From: Gymnopilus junonius
Taxonomy: Eukaryota > Basidiomycota > Agaricomycetes > Agaricales > Galerinaceae
Assembly: GCA_015501075.1 (NCBI GenBank)
Contig: JADNYJ010000126.1
Coordinates: 1 to 64,000, forward strand
Length of the DNA: 64,000 nucleotides
Reading direction: 5' to 3'
Of the stretch, positions 10,803 to 23,504 are shown one piece after another. The notes under the pieces were generated by a model that made no database searches, had not been told where the DNA came from, and worked only from the letters and a program-made list of their open reading frames with translations. The position numbers and the translations under genes were made by a program. Within the stretch, counting starts at the first letter, position 1; every line of letters starts with the position of its first letter.

Positions 10803-13800
10803 TCACATCGGTGGGTTAAAAGTAGGAGATGGACGAAGCGCAGCCTGGTCTGCATAATCGGGAGCTAAATAATCAGCGAATGGGAAAGACGATTCGAAAA
10901 TCCCGTCAGTGACAAAGGACAAGCCGGCAAGACTTGCGCCTTTGCCATCAAGCGACCAGAGCGATATCGCCAAAGTGTTGGTGGAATTGCGCAATAAAAT
11001 CCTGGTTTCAAATGTCAGAGTAAACTTTTCTAGAAAGAGACTAGGCTTACCCTGCAGGTAAGACGAACAGCGTCTGAGGTCTGTGTGATTAAAAGTGGAA
11101 TCAGTCAGCCCCATTTGTCCTTTCCCGAACAAGGTCCCATGGACAGAAATGGAAATATAATTACCCAATATTGTTAATGTACTTCCCGACTTGCCATCCG
11201 TTCAAATAAATCTGAGCTCTGAAATTGGAAGTTATCGCGCTCGGTGTGATAGATAAGCGGACGGGCATGTCGATCCCTAGAGGAACCCTCTAAAAACCAG
11301 GCTTTCAGTCAGCTGTATCGCAACTGAACCAAGAGAAAGATATTTACCAGGTCAAATGTCGTGCGGAAGAAATTCACTCCTGCTCCTTTGATGCCTCCGC
11401 CGGAATTAGCGAGAGGTGTGCCATCCGACCATGAGCTGTCAGGGAAGCTGGGGAGATGGGCACCAATTCTTTCGGCGTACAATCCGCCTTCGTTCAGATA
11501 GCCACGGAAGGTGTCAGGTGCATTCGCAGCACCGCCCTGGAATAAGCGAAAACCACTGTTAGCTTGAAGTATGAATGAAGAATGTATAAATAAATTTACT
11601 TGGTTTCCTTGAAGCTTCCATAGGCTGAACTTGGCCGTGCCGCCTACGATAGCATAACCTCTAATTCCTCGTGGCTCTTTTCCACTATTTGCTGGAAAGT
11701 AAAATCGGTAAGAGTGCCCTGTAACGATATTAAAAACCCTTACTACTTGTCTCAACTATTCTAAAGGAACAAACAGGTCAGATTTCTGAATAAACTATGA
11801 TAAGTTTTAGAAATGTTACCCCATATGATCTATTATGCATTTGGCTTCAGCAAAGAAAAGTAAAAGACTTATTTAAACACACCTTGCAAAACAACAAATA
11901 CATTGTCCTGACCCACACGGAGCACGGACGAAGTGAGGTTCCACGTATCAGTCGTAAAACTGACGGTGGAACTTCCTTGACTTGATCCTAAGAATACCCC
12001 GTTGATCCAAGCAGAGTAGCCACCGGCAAAGCCTGACTGTACAGTCGTGACTATGGCTGTTTCTTCCCCGGTGGCATTAAAATGACCACGCCATATTAAA
12101 TTACCGCCATAAAAACTATCAAAATGGAGGAACATATTGAGTGAACCTTTGCATTGAACTGGTATTTACATACCCATACTGCTGAGAGTATAAGACGTGG
12201 TCACCAGCCAGAGGCGGTAAATTGGTGTACTAAAGGTGTCTCTCATGAGTGATTTAATATCTTCATAAATGAAGGCTTCTTCAAACAAACGTTTGTGGAT
12301 GTCAGGTTGGCAGTGACGAAGCCAGAGTCGTCGAAGTCCGGATCGATCTCTGGCAGACTGTAATAATACTTTGAGCTTCACTCGGGTCGTTGAACGTCAG
12401 AACGTCTCACCTTCCAGAAACTTTCCATTTGTTCCGGCTGAGATTAGGAAGAGGCGGTATACCTGGAGAGTGGGTGAGGCTTTGAGCCGTAGCAGTAATA
12501 ATACTGGTACTATTCTTAGAGACGGTCAAAGTTTGAGAGTTCCACGTTAGCTTGGTGACACCAGAAGGAACAATGGCTTGAATTGTCGTCGTTCCGTTTA
12601 GATCTCCGGACTTGGTACGATGTAATCATATGGAGGGAGCCCCAGTCCAAAATCAAAATGTACCCACCAACACGAGCGTGTCGTCCAAAATCAAAGCTGT
12701 GCGAACGAGATATGGTCCGCTAACAAGAACACTACCACGAAAGTCAAATAAACAGAAAATCGGCATACCGATGATCAGACTCACGTGTCGTTCGACCCGA
12801 TGAAAAGTAGTTACCAAAATTACCATCCCGAGCTAGAACCGGCGGCATGCCAGCTATAAGCAGTGTATTGTCGAGGACAATTATACCAAGAGATTTGCTT
12901 CCATCTTGAATGGAATCAATTGGTTTCCTCCGACCGCATAATTGAGTGTAAGAAGGCCATTTGCAAAAGCGAGAAGAGACGTTGAGGGACTCGGATAAAT
13001 TCAGAACGGGGTCCTCCAGATGTATTGCCGTCTCTCCAGTCTGTCAGCCGGGGCAAATAGCAAACATAATCCACGGAATCGATACTGCAGGCGTATATTC
13101 AGCGTTGGCATAACGGAAGGTGTATTTCATATTATTTACTCACGTTGTCCAAGTCATGATTCTAATTAGCAATTTAGGTTTAGATTGGCAATATATTGCA
13201 AACAGAAGAAAGCGTATACGCACTCTGCAGTGGAGTAGAGGATCCTTATACTATTTATTCCGAAAACAAAATCGGTCACTAGAATCTTGCTATCCAGTCC
13301 ATTGAGGGTCAACAGCCCAGACGATGGACCAAAAGGTGCCCTGCAGATGTCGTAATGTTCAGGCGGGTCGTTGTCAAAGCAGTAGATCTTCAATAAGAGA
13401 TAATTAGAACCATGCTTGCAATGACGTTGAACGATTTACGTTGATTGATCATGTCGAACAAAGTAAAATGCAGCACCAGTGTTCAAGTTTCTCAACTCAG
13501 CAGTATGAATGAGACTGGACGTTGTGTAGTTTGTTCCATTGGCAATAAGAGTAGCTCCAGGAGATCCCTTGCGACTCGCAGAAATGCGCCTATAGAAATG
13601 AGTATGAAAAATTCGTTGGGATATCCGGATGCCGACCTTGAAGCCTCATTTCATTCATCTTTATAGTTGCCACTCGACTTTCGCGGATGCCTTTAACCAC
13701 CGCTCAGATATTGAAGAATAATTTAAGGTGTAAATTTCCTACTGCTCCATAGTCATAGGATGTATATCTTGTAGGAAAATCAACCTCCGCTCTTCCAAGG

Positions 13801-15519
13801 TGCTAAGCACTCACGATGTCGGTTCGGCAGTCTGACCCAATTAGTTCCTCCGAAGGTCACTTGTAAAGGAGTAAGACAGGAACACAGGTTTAAATATATT
13901 CCCCAACTATAAAGATCTATAGTAAATTGCTGGAAGTCAGATGTTCGCCAAGTGTGAATAAAGTGCCTCACTTAAAATTGTCGTCGTTTGAGCACTGATA
14001 TGAATGTCTGTTATTAGAAGATCGGTGTGAATGCGAGGCTTTGTTCTCACTAATTTTCTTTGTAGAATATATTTTCTGGAAAAATCCGTCGTTATAAAGA
14101 AAATGTCGTTATAATGGGACGATAAGACTGACCGTAGTCTGCGTTATTTTTGCCCCGTTCCAGTTGCTGGATTGACTATCAGATTCCAATCGGTAAGCAT
14201 TTTCAGCTGGAGGATCTATGAACTTTGTGGCGTACAAATTTTTTCATACCCAGTCCCTCCAAAAGGCGTGGACCCCCAACCCAAAAGCTCTCCACCTGCA
14301 AACTTTAAGTGGCAAATAATTGAGAATTATTGCAATGCAAGACCAAAACAGTGTATCACCTCAGCCAGGCAGAGAGGGTCGGTAGGTGCAACTGCTACAT
14401 GATCCGAGTAATAGACGGCCTGGACTTGACCCGCAGGGTACGAGTCGCCACTGTAAATGCGGCCAGGATTACATCCCCGTACTCTGCATTGAAAATACTT
14501 ACCAATATATATCGACATGAGTACCGGGCTTGTCGGGTGAGAAGTTTCCCGCCGCTCCGCCATGCTGATCATTGAAGGTGATGGCTTACTGGGAGTCAGA
14601 GCAGGCTGGTGTGCTAGGTGCATTGTATTGCTTACGCACGACAATCCCAGTCGCTTTGTACAGGTTAATAATATCTTGCATATAGATGTTATGACTGGTG
14701 CTAGCGCTGTATTCATTCTCTGCTTGAACAAGAATGACTAGGGTGACAGGTCAGGGTGTTAAAAGAGGACAACTGCGTTTATGGTCTTACTCGGTCCACC
14801 ATTTGTGATCTGGTTCTTTGCAATAATCCTCGAAATTGCTGTCAAATAAGGAGTCCAAGCTAAAGAGTCAAAATATTTAGTGGAATTCCGTTGAAATAAA
14901 CATAGGTCCAACCTTGTTGATACGAAGGATTATTGTCACGAAGGTTTGCCGGCAATATTACCAACCCACCCAGGGAACCCTCCACCGGTCGTTTCCCCGT
15001 CTATAAAGTAGGTGAGCACATGAGATCAGATTTGACACATTGGTGGATGAAGTCACTGATATAAGGTCCTGGCTACTCAATGAGTATTGTGCTGCTACTA
15101 GAAAATGAAATGCAATGGTCCGATACGGGTACTTACCTTGCAATCATCCATAGACCGGCATCTTTCGCAGAGTCGATAAAGACTTGAATATCTCGATATG
15201 TTCCGGGCTGGAAGTCACCTTGACTTACATTGGTAGATGTAGTGGGGAAATGCGTAGCCCAATTGACGTAAAAAGACACAGTATTGAAACCATTTGCCTT
15301 AACTTTTTGGAAGATGTCTGTCCAAAGGATGGGATTGCCAGGCAACCGCCAAGGATGAATTTCGGCCGAAAGAATGAAGACTCTTTGCCCAAAGATCGAC
15401 AGGGAATGAGGGTCCCAAGTTACGTCATCTGAGAGGTCTGTGGAGTTCCTTCTCTCGTGTGTTGAACACCAGACCGACACGAAACAAAAGCCAAGCAACC
15501 CGAGAAAGCGTAAAAACAT
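10803..15519 (-). CDS. Secreted beta-galactosidase, glycoside hydrolase family 35
   Basis: The ATG at 15519 opens a signal peptide (MFLRFLGLLGFCFVSVWC) followed by the GH35 TIM-barrel start: FILSAEIHPWRLPG, then FNTVSFYVNWATHFP. Spliced short exons give GPYIN and ETTGGGFPGWVGNIAGKP. The acid/base Glu is in VQAENEYS (about 14700-14730). The nucleophile Glu ends an exon reading DPLCLAE and is followed by FAGGELLGWGSTPFGGTGYE after an intron. The C-terminal beta domains end at NTLAISLW and then PSPTFNPPM. The expected length is about 1000 residues; the 4.7 kb span implies 25 or more short introns, and I did not place every one. The enzyme removes terminal beta-galactose from plant-wall galactans or xyloglucan outside the cell. 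I saw no clear frameshift. Confidence 0.88.
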
Positions 15520-15546
15520 CTTGCTTTACGCCAATATGCAGCGGCC

Positions 15547-15554
15547 CTTTTATA
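15547..15554 (-). promoter_or_regulatory. TATA box of the GH35 gene
   Basis: TATAAAAG on the minus strand lies only 28-35 nt before the ATG at 15519. With the usual TATA-to-start spacing, transcription would begin at or just before the ATG. Confidence 0.55.
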
Positions 15555-16020
15555 CACAAGAAGTGAATACATTCAGTAAGGATGCCTCTGACTATCGTCA
15601 TCAAGAAAGAGAGCCATGCAGGTATGAGCAGGTGATACGCAAACGAAGCTTCGAACGAGCATTGTGGAACAGGAAATAAAGGAACACGGTCCGCTCCCTC
15701 CCGCCTTTCGCTTCCTTTCTAAAAAGAAATATATTTCGGCTTCTGCGAGATGCTGGCAGCAGCTTCGAGTTCCTATGCAGTATGTGATGAAGCACTTTCT
15801 ATTCACCTTCACGTTGTGAAGTTTTATAGGTACTGATACTGAAGTACAAAAAATAATTAGCTAGTGGCACACCGTTCGTACACATTGAGTGGGAGTAAGC
15901 ATAGAAAAAAAAATAAGTAAAAGTAGAGAGAAACCAAGTTCAACGACTGCAGATCACGTAGAGTACAATGATAAAAGGAAAGGGGAAAAGGAATAGAAAG
16001 ATACCCAAGGCACCCTATAA

Positions 16021-19000
16021 TTAATCATCTGCATCATTCTCCTCATCCGCTTTAACCTCCGCCACAAACTCCTTCACATCCTTGATCAATTGCTCAACCA
16101 AAGCATCCCGATCCCATTCCTTGCGATGCCGCCATACAGTTCCTAAACACGTCGCACGCAGTTGCTCGAGCTCTTCAACTGTCAATCCAATAGTACTCTC
16201 TTTGAGAACCCGACGAAGATTGGACACAGAGACAAAAGAGACGCGGAACTCCGGCAAAGGAGGTGTAGGCGTTCGAGCTCGCTCCACGATCATTGGAGAT
16301 GGCTCTTTTGCCGGCGGCGGCGGCACAGGGGTAGAAGTTACGGCGGGTAAGGGTAAAGGCGTCAGCTGCCTCTCCTGCTGTTGCTGGGGGGCCAGTTGTA
16401 TTTGGGGAACAGGAATATGATTTCTCTGAATGTTGACCTGAGAAAATGACTGCACAGGTGGTGTTGGCGTGTTCCTCTGCAACAATTCCATAAACGAGGT
16501 AGGTTGAGGCTGCTGTTCCTGGTAAGGTTGTTGTTGAGGTGGCGACAAGAAAGGATCCGTTGGGTCCTCGCTCATAGTTGGGAAGCTGTATGCATGGTCG
16601 CTCACCCTTTGTGCTCCGTATGGCGACATGCCATTATTATTGAACATGTTCATGGGTTGCTGGTGGTGTTGGAGAACTGGATTCAACAGTGTACGATCAG
16701 TGGGCGTCGACGACAGTGAAGGGCCATCGAGCATCATATGATCAGGGAATTGTGCATGGGACGGCATGTGATTGTGGTGGTTAACGTGATTTAGCTGGAT
16801 ATGATTCTGGTGCAACGAAGGATGAGGAGAAATTGGCAGTTGGTTAGGGTGAGGAGGATGAGGCTGCTGAGGATACTGGCCCATCTGAGGTACCTCAAAG
16901 AGTGGTGCCATAGGTTCAATGTACTGAGGGGCGAAACGGACAACATGCGAACGCACTTCCGAGCCTGGTCTGGACGACCCAAGATTAGACCCAAGAGTGT
17001 CCAAAGGGTCGCGATCGTCTTCTCTATCCTCAATAATCCTCGTCCTCTTGGCATCCCGACCAGCAGGATCAACTCCGTTGATACCATTAGCTTCGCCTTC
17101 AGATCCATGTGAGTCAACACCACTGCTCTCCTCGCCCCGCATCCTCTTCAACCTCCGCTCCAACTTAACAGGATCAGTTATAGGATGCTCAGGCTGCAAT
17201 CCATTAGCCCTTGCACTTCTCCTCGTACCAGTAGGAGCAGGCGTGCCGTTGACCTCCTTGTCTTTGCCTTTGCCCTTCTCCCTCTTCGCCTCCCTCCTCT
17301 GCCTCTCTCTCACAGCCATCCTTTCGCACTCAATTCTCAGCTGCGGATCAAACTCTTGGATGCTGACTTCTGCAGCTATGTACATTGCCTGAGCCCTGTG
17401 CAACCTCTCGAGGTCCTCGTGCTGTCTAACTTCCGCATTGTGCAACATCTTGCCGACATCGTCAAGGAAATCTTGCGGAGTGAGGTAACGGCCTTTGAAC
17501 AGGTCCATTTGCATCCTTTCCAGGTCCATATCATACAGCGGCGGCCTCTGCTGCATGATCTGCTGTTGCTCCATTACGATACCGTTCATTGGACCTCCTT
17601 GATCGACAGCAGTGGGTTGCGTAGACGGCTCGCCTGTAATATCAATGATACCGTTCATGCCTTGGTGAACCTCGATCATGGTTGTAGTCACAGTATCCAG
17701 CCCATTCCCTTGATAGTCCGGATCGAAGTTATATTCCTCCTAAAATGTAATCATTTAACGGGATGGATAGACGGAAGGTAACCAATACGGACCGTTGCTC
17801 GCTTGGTAAACCTCTTAAATTTCCTCTTCAATTCTGTCAGAATAGGCCCAAGGCGATACTTCAATAGTGTCAGAACCCTCTGATCGTTCTCCAACTGCGT
17901 TTGCAGTTCAGCCGCCGTCGGTTTCCTGGGCTCCAGAGGGGGTGCGATAGGTAATTCCTCAAGGATCCTCTTCTTCCTTGGCATTCCATCCGCAAATTTA
18001 TTAGGGGGCCTCTCGACATCGTTAATCAAGCCCTCAAAGAAGGCCTCGCGTTGCGATTCGGTAGGAGTAGAGAGAAAGATGCGATTGTCCTTCGTCGGGC
18101 CAAACCATGCTCGGACGTCTTTCGGGAGTTCAGAGAATTTGCCATCCACTACGGCAAGGAGGAGAATGGGGTCCGTCGGTAACAGGGTATCAAGCATAGC
18201 CCGGACTGTTGATCGTGAGGTCTCCGAGACAGCAGCACACCAGCCTATAAGAGAGGGTATATAGATCACAGAAGGCTGATTCCGTTTTGCTTCAACAAAC
18301 AGCTGGACGATGGCAGCTTCGACTGTCTGGACAGAAAAAATACATGTCAATGGAAACACCGAGCAAGTGGGAAATGCAAGACATACTCTAGTAGAATCGC
18401 TCATCAAAGTTCCTAACTCAAGACTCTGCACATGATATCCTTCCAGGTGGTGCAGGGCAGCAGCGCCAATATATCCTTGACCCATACCAACAGGCCCGTG
18501 TATAACAACTCGTGGTCGATACACACGCAAAGTTTGCATTGCTATGACCAAAGCTCAACATCAAAGGAGATCCCGCCGGACAAAGGAAGTATTGCCGACC
18601 TTGAGATAGCATCTCCTTTTCCAAGGCTCCCTGCTCTCCTCCCACATCCTCAAACTCAGCTTCTTCAAGCGCAGTAAGCCTCTTCTCAATAGGTATCACA
18701 CGTTGAATCACTTCCTTCACCTTCTCTAGGGCATTATCCAGTAACGGTATAAACTGTGTAGGAAGAGGTGTTGCAGCCGATGACGATGACCGCGCAGATG
18801 ATGGCACCAATTCTGAGGAAATCAGTAAGGCTTGAAGTGAACTAAAAATAGAAGTAATTACTCTTAATGGAAATCATGAAGTCACGCAGGCCGACTTGGA
18901 TGGTTTCAGGCTGCAGAAGCAACCTATCATTGCTTTTGTAAACCTGGGGGTAACGTCTCTGGATGGCATTAAGAGACGATTCTGTGCAGAGAGCCTGCCC

Positions 19001-21125
19001 CCAAAAGATCAGTTTGCAAAAAGGGCAAACAAATCTACAATACATACCCGCAGATCAGCACCTCCATATCCCTTTGTCAACTTGGCCAATCCATGAACTT
19101 TATCTTTAATTTCACGCTCCTTCTCCTCCGTCTTCTCATCCTCTCCTCCTCCCCAACCTTCCCATTTCCTCGTCATAATGCTTAAAATCTTTTCCCTGGC
19201 TTCCAGACCAGGTAAGCCAAAGTAAAACTCCCGATCAAACCGACCAGGGCGCCTGAGCGCAGGATCAACCGCATCTGGCCTATTCGTAGCGCCAATAACG
19301 ATAACTTGACCGCGCCCATCCATGCCGTCCATAAGGGCAAGGAGAGTGCTAACAATTGACGCATGGATCTGATCCTGTTTGGAGGATCGAACTGGCGCAA
19401 GGCCGTCGATTTCGTCGAAAAATATGATGGATGGTTGGGAGTTACGGGCTTCCTCGAATAGAAGGCGTAGCTGACGCTCAGCTTCTCCTACCCATTTGGA
19501 CAGACAGTCGGCACCTTTACGCATAAAGAAAGCTGCACAGGGTTGTCAGATCAAAAAACAACAACATATATAAGACAGTAAGCCCACCAATTTTTCGGCC
19601 TCCAGTCTGACAACTGGCGGCTAGCGCTCGTGCCATTAACGTTTTTCCAGTTCCTGGAGGTCCATGGAACAGTACTCCACGTGGAGGAGTGACGTTGAAC
19701 CTCTGGAAAACCTCTGGGTATAACAAAGGCAGCAGCGTCATATCCTTCAACGCACGGACGTCTAACAAAGAGAAAACGCGTTTAAATCATAAAACCAATA
19801 GATATCAGCCCAAATCAGTGCTTACGTTCTTCCAAGCCGCCAACCTCATCGAAGGTGACATTTAGATTGACACCAAGCGGATCAGCGTCAGCTAAGGCTA
19901 TTTTATATTCCTTACATCAGTTCCAAGATGAAAAGAAGCTGCGTTAGACAAAGTTCTCACCGGAATCACCGATTTTACCCAAATTCGAAGGTGTGCCAGC
20001 AGTAGTTAAATCTCCGGGCATCATACCACCAGCAGGAATGGCACCCCCTCCAAAAGATCCAATTCCACCGTATGGTTTCCTGGGAGTGCGTGTTGGATAG
20101 TCCGAGTCCTAATAAACACAAAACAAAGGGAATGATCAGTATAACAAAGATGCAAGAAAGCAAACGGATAGGACAAAGGAATGAATGCTCACTGAATCAT
20201 CTGCAGGCATACCCATCCACTTTCCGAGCTCTTTGCCACTAGCACTCCATCCCAACCGCGATTTGCCTTTTCCACCGCCACCGCCTCCACCGCCAGTCCT
20301 ACCGTTTCTGCCGCCCATATGCCTCGGCGGTGGCCTCGATTCTTCCAAAGGTGGAGGGATGGCGTAATTGATTTCCTTCCTTTGTCGAAGCGAATATGGT
20401 CTGCCATCGACCTCTTCTTCTGGCTCCGGCTCAGGTTCAAGTTCGGGTTCAGGTTCGGGCTCGAGATCGGATGAGGTCTGCGGGGCGTCTTCGAGAGAGC
20501 CATCCGCATCAGCAGAGGCCCCAGATGATTCGTGGTCAGGGGTCCAGTCTTTCTCTCCGTGCTGGTCTACACGGGAGGCATTCCTGCGACTTATTCTCTG
20601 CTCGCGTTGAGCCGCCTGACTCTGCTTTTTAGCAGCCTCTTTCTCCTTCTCTGATAAAAGTGGCCTGCGATTTGTTAACCTCCGAGTAGATCTACGGGTC
20701 GAGTAACCTCCATTCGGAGAAAGGTGTTCGTCGTCGTCGCTCGCAATGAAGCCCTGGAGATTCTTGGACTGCCTGGTCCTCAAAGAATACCTCCCGGGAA
20801 TATGGTCATCCTCATCTTCATCTTCCGCAGAATTTTGTCGTTTGGACGAAGCTCTTGTAACTTTGCGGCTTTTAGTGTCGTTGAAAAGCTCTGTGGCGTC
20901 GCCGTCGAGTGCCTCCTCCATTTCATTATCACTGCTCTCGACATACTTCTTCTTTTGCACTTTGCGACCTCTTGAGCTGGTAGTATACTCCGGGGTAGGT
21001 TCCTTCTCGATTTTGGGCTCGGTGTCGTCGGGCATGTCGTCCATATCGACTGATTTTTCGCTGACATGATATTCAGAGCCCGAAGCGCCGCTGGATGCGC
21101 GTCGGGAGGAGCGACGAAGATTCAT
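16021..21125 (-). CDS. yta7: Yta7/Abo1/ATAD2-type AAA ATPase with bromodomain
   Basis: The first long exon (21125 to about 20190) encodes an acidic and basic low-complexity tail with YSLRTRQ and YSLRQRKEINYAIPPPL. The AAA1 module follows: Walker A in GPPGTGKTLMARALAA (about 19650), Walker B in IIFFDEIDGLAP and the arginine finger in RRPGRFDREFYFGLP (19250-19420). AAA2 (about 18550-17760) has a degraded Walker A, GPVGMGQGYIG, as expected for the inactive second ring of this family. A bromodomain-like helix bundle contains MQMDLFKGRYLTPQDFLDDV, and a long Gln/Pro-rich tail ends in a conserved helical domain (about 16300-16021). These proteins are histone H3-H4 chaperones or segregases at chromatin. 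The start is the first in-frame ATG after an upstream stop. About 12 introns are likely. Confidence 0.9.
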
Positions 21126-21731
21126 GCCCACACCGCGTGGTGGCACCGTTATGCGCAGATTGGAAGCCGTGATGGTCGTTGTCGGCACTGTAGTGCAGCT
21201 CGAGAAATGTGTCGTTGACAGTGTGGATGAGTCGGAAAAGGCCTATTGTCAAGGTGGCTGTGTTATTTGTGTTTGTTTGTCGGTCACAACGCCTCATCCT
21301 CTCCTCCCTCTCCCGTATCTCAGACCTCTCCACTCACAACATCTCTTTTCCCTCGCGGTTTCTCCAAAACTCCTGGATTCCGCCAAAACGTGCAGGAAAC
21401 GAGTTGCCATTGTGAAAACCTGCGAAAAAAACACGGAAAACTAGGACAAATAGGCCTGGCACTGGCAGTGTAGGGAGAAGAGATGAGTTTGGCGAAAGAT
21501 GGATGTGGAAGTTCAGAGAAAGAGAATGGTTTTCCGTGCCTTCGTCCTTTCGCATTTTCGAGTCGTCCAACATTGTGTGATTGAGTAGTCGTGACCGATG
21601 TGACACCTATTGATTGGTCTATTTTTAGTTTGTGCCCATGTTCTAGGAGCCTCAGGCCTCTGCGTTAGTTGTGCACCTTATCATGGACAAATCGCGGAGC
21701 TTTTCTTTTGCTTGCTCTTTGACGGCCAAGT
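21126..21731. promoter_or_regulatory. Divergent intergenic region between YTA7 and the WD40 gene
   Basis: This 606-bp stretch separates the YTA7 ATG (minus) from the first usable ATG of the WD40-repeat gene (plus). It is CT-rich on the plus strand (21290-21360), typical of fungal promoters. Short ORFs on both strands show no domain. Some of 21600-21731 may be coding sequence lost from the 5' end of the WD40 gene. Confidence 0.4.
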
Positions 21732-22886
21732 ATGTTACAGCCCGTCTCCAGCTGGGAGGATCAAGAACCCAAACATACTTCTGTCCTTCTAGCTGATGGT
21801 TCTCAGAACATATATTATGTCCTCACAGATCTTTCTCGTAACTATTTTGTCACAGGAATTCGGGACACCGTTGTTGTCTATTCTTTACCAGACTTCCGTT
21901 CCCTCCACTCTCTTACTCGTCCCGGCACTCATTTGTCGTCTCTTGACGTATACAACGACATTCTTATTACTACCTCAGGCATACCTGCGGCAGCCATCTG
22001 TATCTATCTATGACCTTGTTAGTGGTCAATGTCTCCACACTCTGCCTCACCAACACAAACCTTCGTTAAGCCAATTCCTGATCTTGGAGCCTGAGCTAGT
22101 CGAAATTTACGAGAATGGCGTAACCTCTATAGAAAAATTGCCGAAGGAAGCATTGCTTGTGACGTGGAGTCATCTTGGTTCCGCCTTTAAGATCTGGAGG
22201 CTGCCGCTTTCTGGAGAAATAGCCTCTGAATCCTCCAATGATGTAAGCTAGTTGTTAAAAAGCCAGTAATAGTATATGACAATTACTTGATCTAGGATAC
22301 CAGCCAGCATTCATTACTCCTGCGCAGTATAAAAGTACCTGGCCACAAGACTACAAGTTTAGAGAGCCGAGGGAGGACTATTATGACCGGAGGGGATGAT
22401 TGTGCTCTCCGTGTTTGGGATGTCTTTACAGGAAACTTTAATTGGGTTCTTATAGGACACAGAACTAAAAGTAAGGGAATTATTCGTAAATGAAAGTTAT
22501 TCTCACTTTTGTTCACAGTAGTATTAGTTGGATTTGACCAACTTAAAAGTCAGTCCTATTCACTGGACAATAATGGAATAGTGCGAGTTTGGAACCTACG
22601 GACTGGCAAATGTCAGTATGTCCTTGAACCACAAACAAACTATATTCAACAAATGGCAATTTTTCTGTCTTATTTGATTCATTCCCAATTTGATGGGTCT
22701 CTATACGTGCGGGACGTGGCTTCGGGAGAGCTGAACTACAAGTTAGATGGTAACATGTCCAATGAAGCCAACTTTCGGCTTGACGACCGCAAGCTGCTTG
22801 CTCCATTTGACGACGCCCTCAAAATTTTGGACATCCACAGCGGTAGATTGCTTAAGGAGCTCCTGCCCCTCCCGAAAGTTCCATAG
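21732..22886 (+). pseudogene. WD40-repeat (F-box/WD-like) protein with a 4-bp frameshift
   Basis: The first segment (ATG 21732) encodes beta-propeller-like sequence including YFVTGIRDTVVVYSLPDF. At about 22004 the frame is lost: the duplicated TATCTATC creates a stop, and the propeller continues in another frame as SIYDLVSGQCLHTLP. Downstream exons join well across introns 22243-22295 and 22471-22518, giving TGGDDCALRVWDVFTGNFNW, then NNGIVRVWNLRTGKCQYVL, DGSLYVRDVASGELNYKL and KILDIHSGRLLKELL. These are WD repeats like those of Cdc4/Met30-type F-box proteins, which pick substrates for SCF ubiquitin ligases. No F-box is visible upstream, so the 5' end may also be missing. A sequencing error could mimic the frameshift. 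Convergent with the GIG1-like gene. Confidence 0.7.
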
Positions 22887-23504
22887 TAAAAGTTCTTCTC
22901 TGGGGCCGGTTCTGCATTGCTATTGTTGAGCTTGAGCTCTGGCTGGGCGGATGGTAATTAAGATACTTAATATACAGAATATAACATGACGATGAAGATG
23001 TAGCTTATTAGCAAAGGAGGCTTTCGTACTTAAAAAATTCCAAATTATATATACCCCAATGTGTTTGAATTTACCACTTTTACTTGCCTCCGAGTCTGTG
23101 CAGGCGCTCCGGATCCAGAGCGCCAGTGTGTATCTACCCTCCTGAGATTAGTCACTAATCTGACTTTACTGTCAGCATTGGGGATACAATCGACTCTCTC
23201 ATAATGCCATATAACCTTGTCTTAATTCATATGGATCATATCCCATAACGCATCAGTCTTTGCTAACCGCTCAGAACCTCCCTAACCAGCTAAAATGCAA
23301 GCCCGTGACACATAAATCTCATAGTGCATTGGCCGGTTGCCGGTTCACTTGCCATGTATCAGTTCATTTATTGAGCCAATGGTCCACGCAAATTATATCT
23401 ATTGAATTATCTCTCTAGAATAAAAGTCCCAATTCGAAGAATCCTCTAAGTATCCATAAGTTCAAACAGTGACGGTGCATGCAGTATTGTCTTCGAATCC
23501 AGCT
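22887..23504. other. Convergent intergenic region
   Basis: No ORF with a recognisable domain. It holds the 3' ends of the WD40-repeat gene and the GIG1-like gene, and one small palindrome, GATTAGTCACTAATC (about 23145). Confidence 0.4.

Noticed and set aside
17185..17781. 198-codon plus ORF
   Set aside because: Antisense to a long, clearly coding YTA7 exon; no domain.
20185..20632. Plus-strand Pro/Ser-rich ORFs
   Set aside because: Shadows of the Glu/Pro-rich tail of YTA7 on the other strand.
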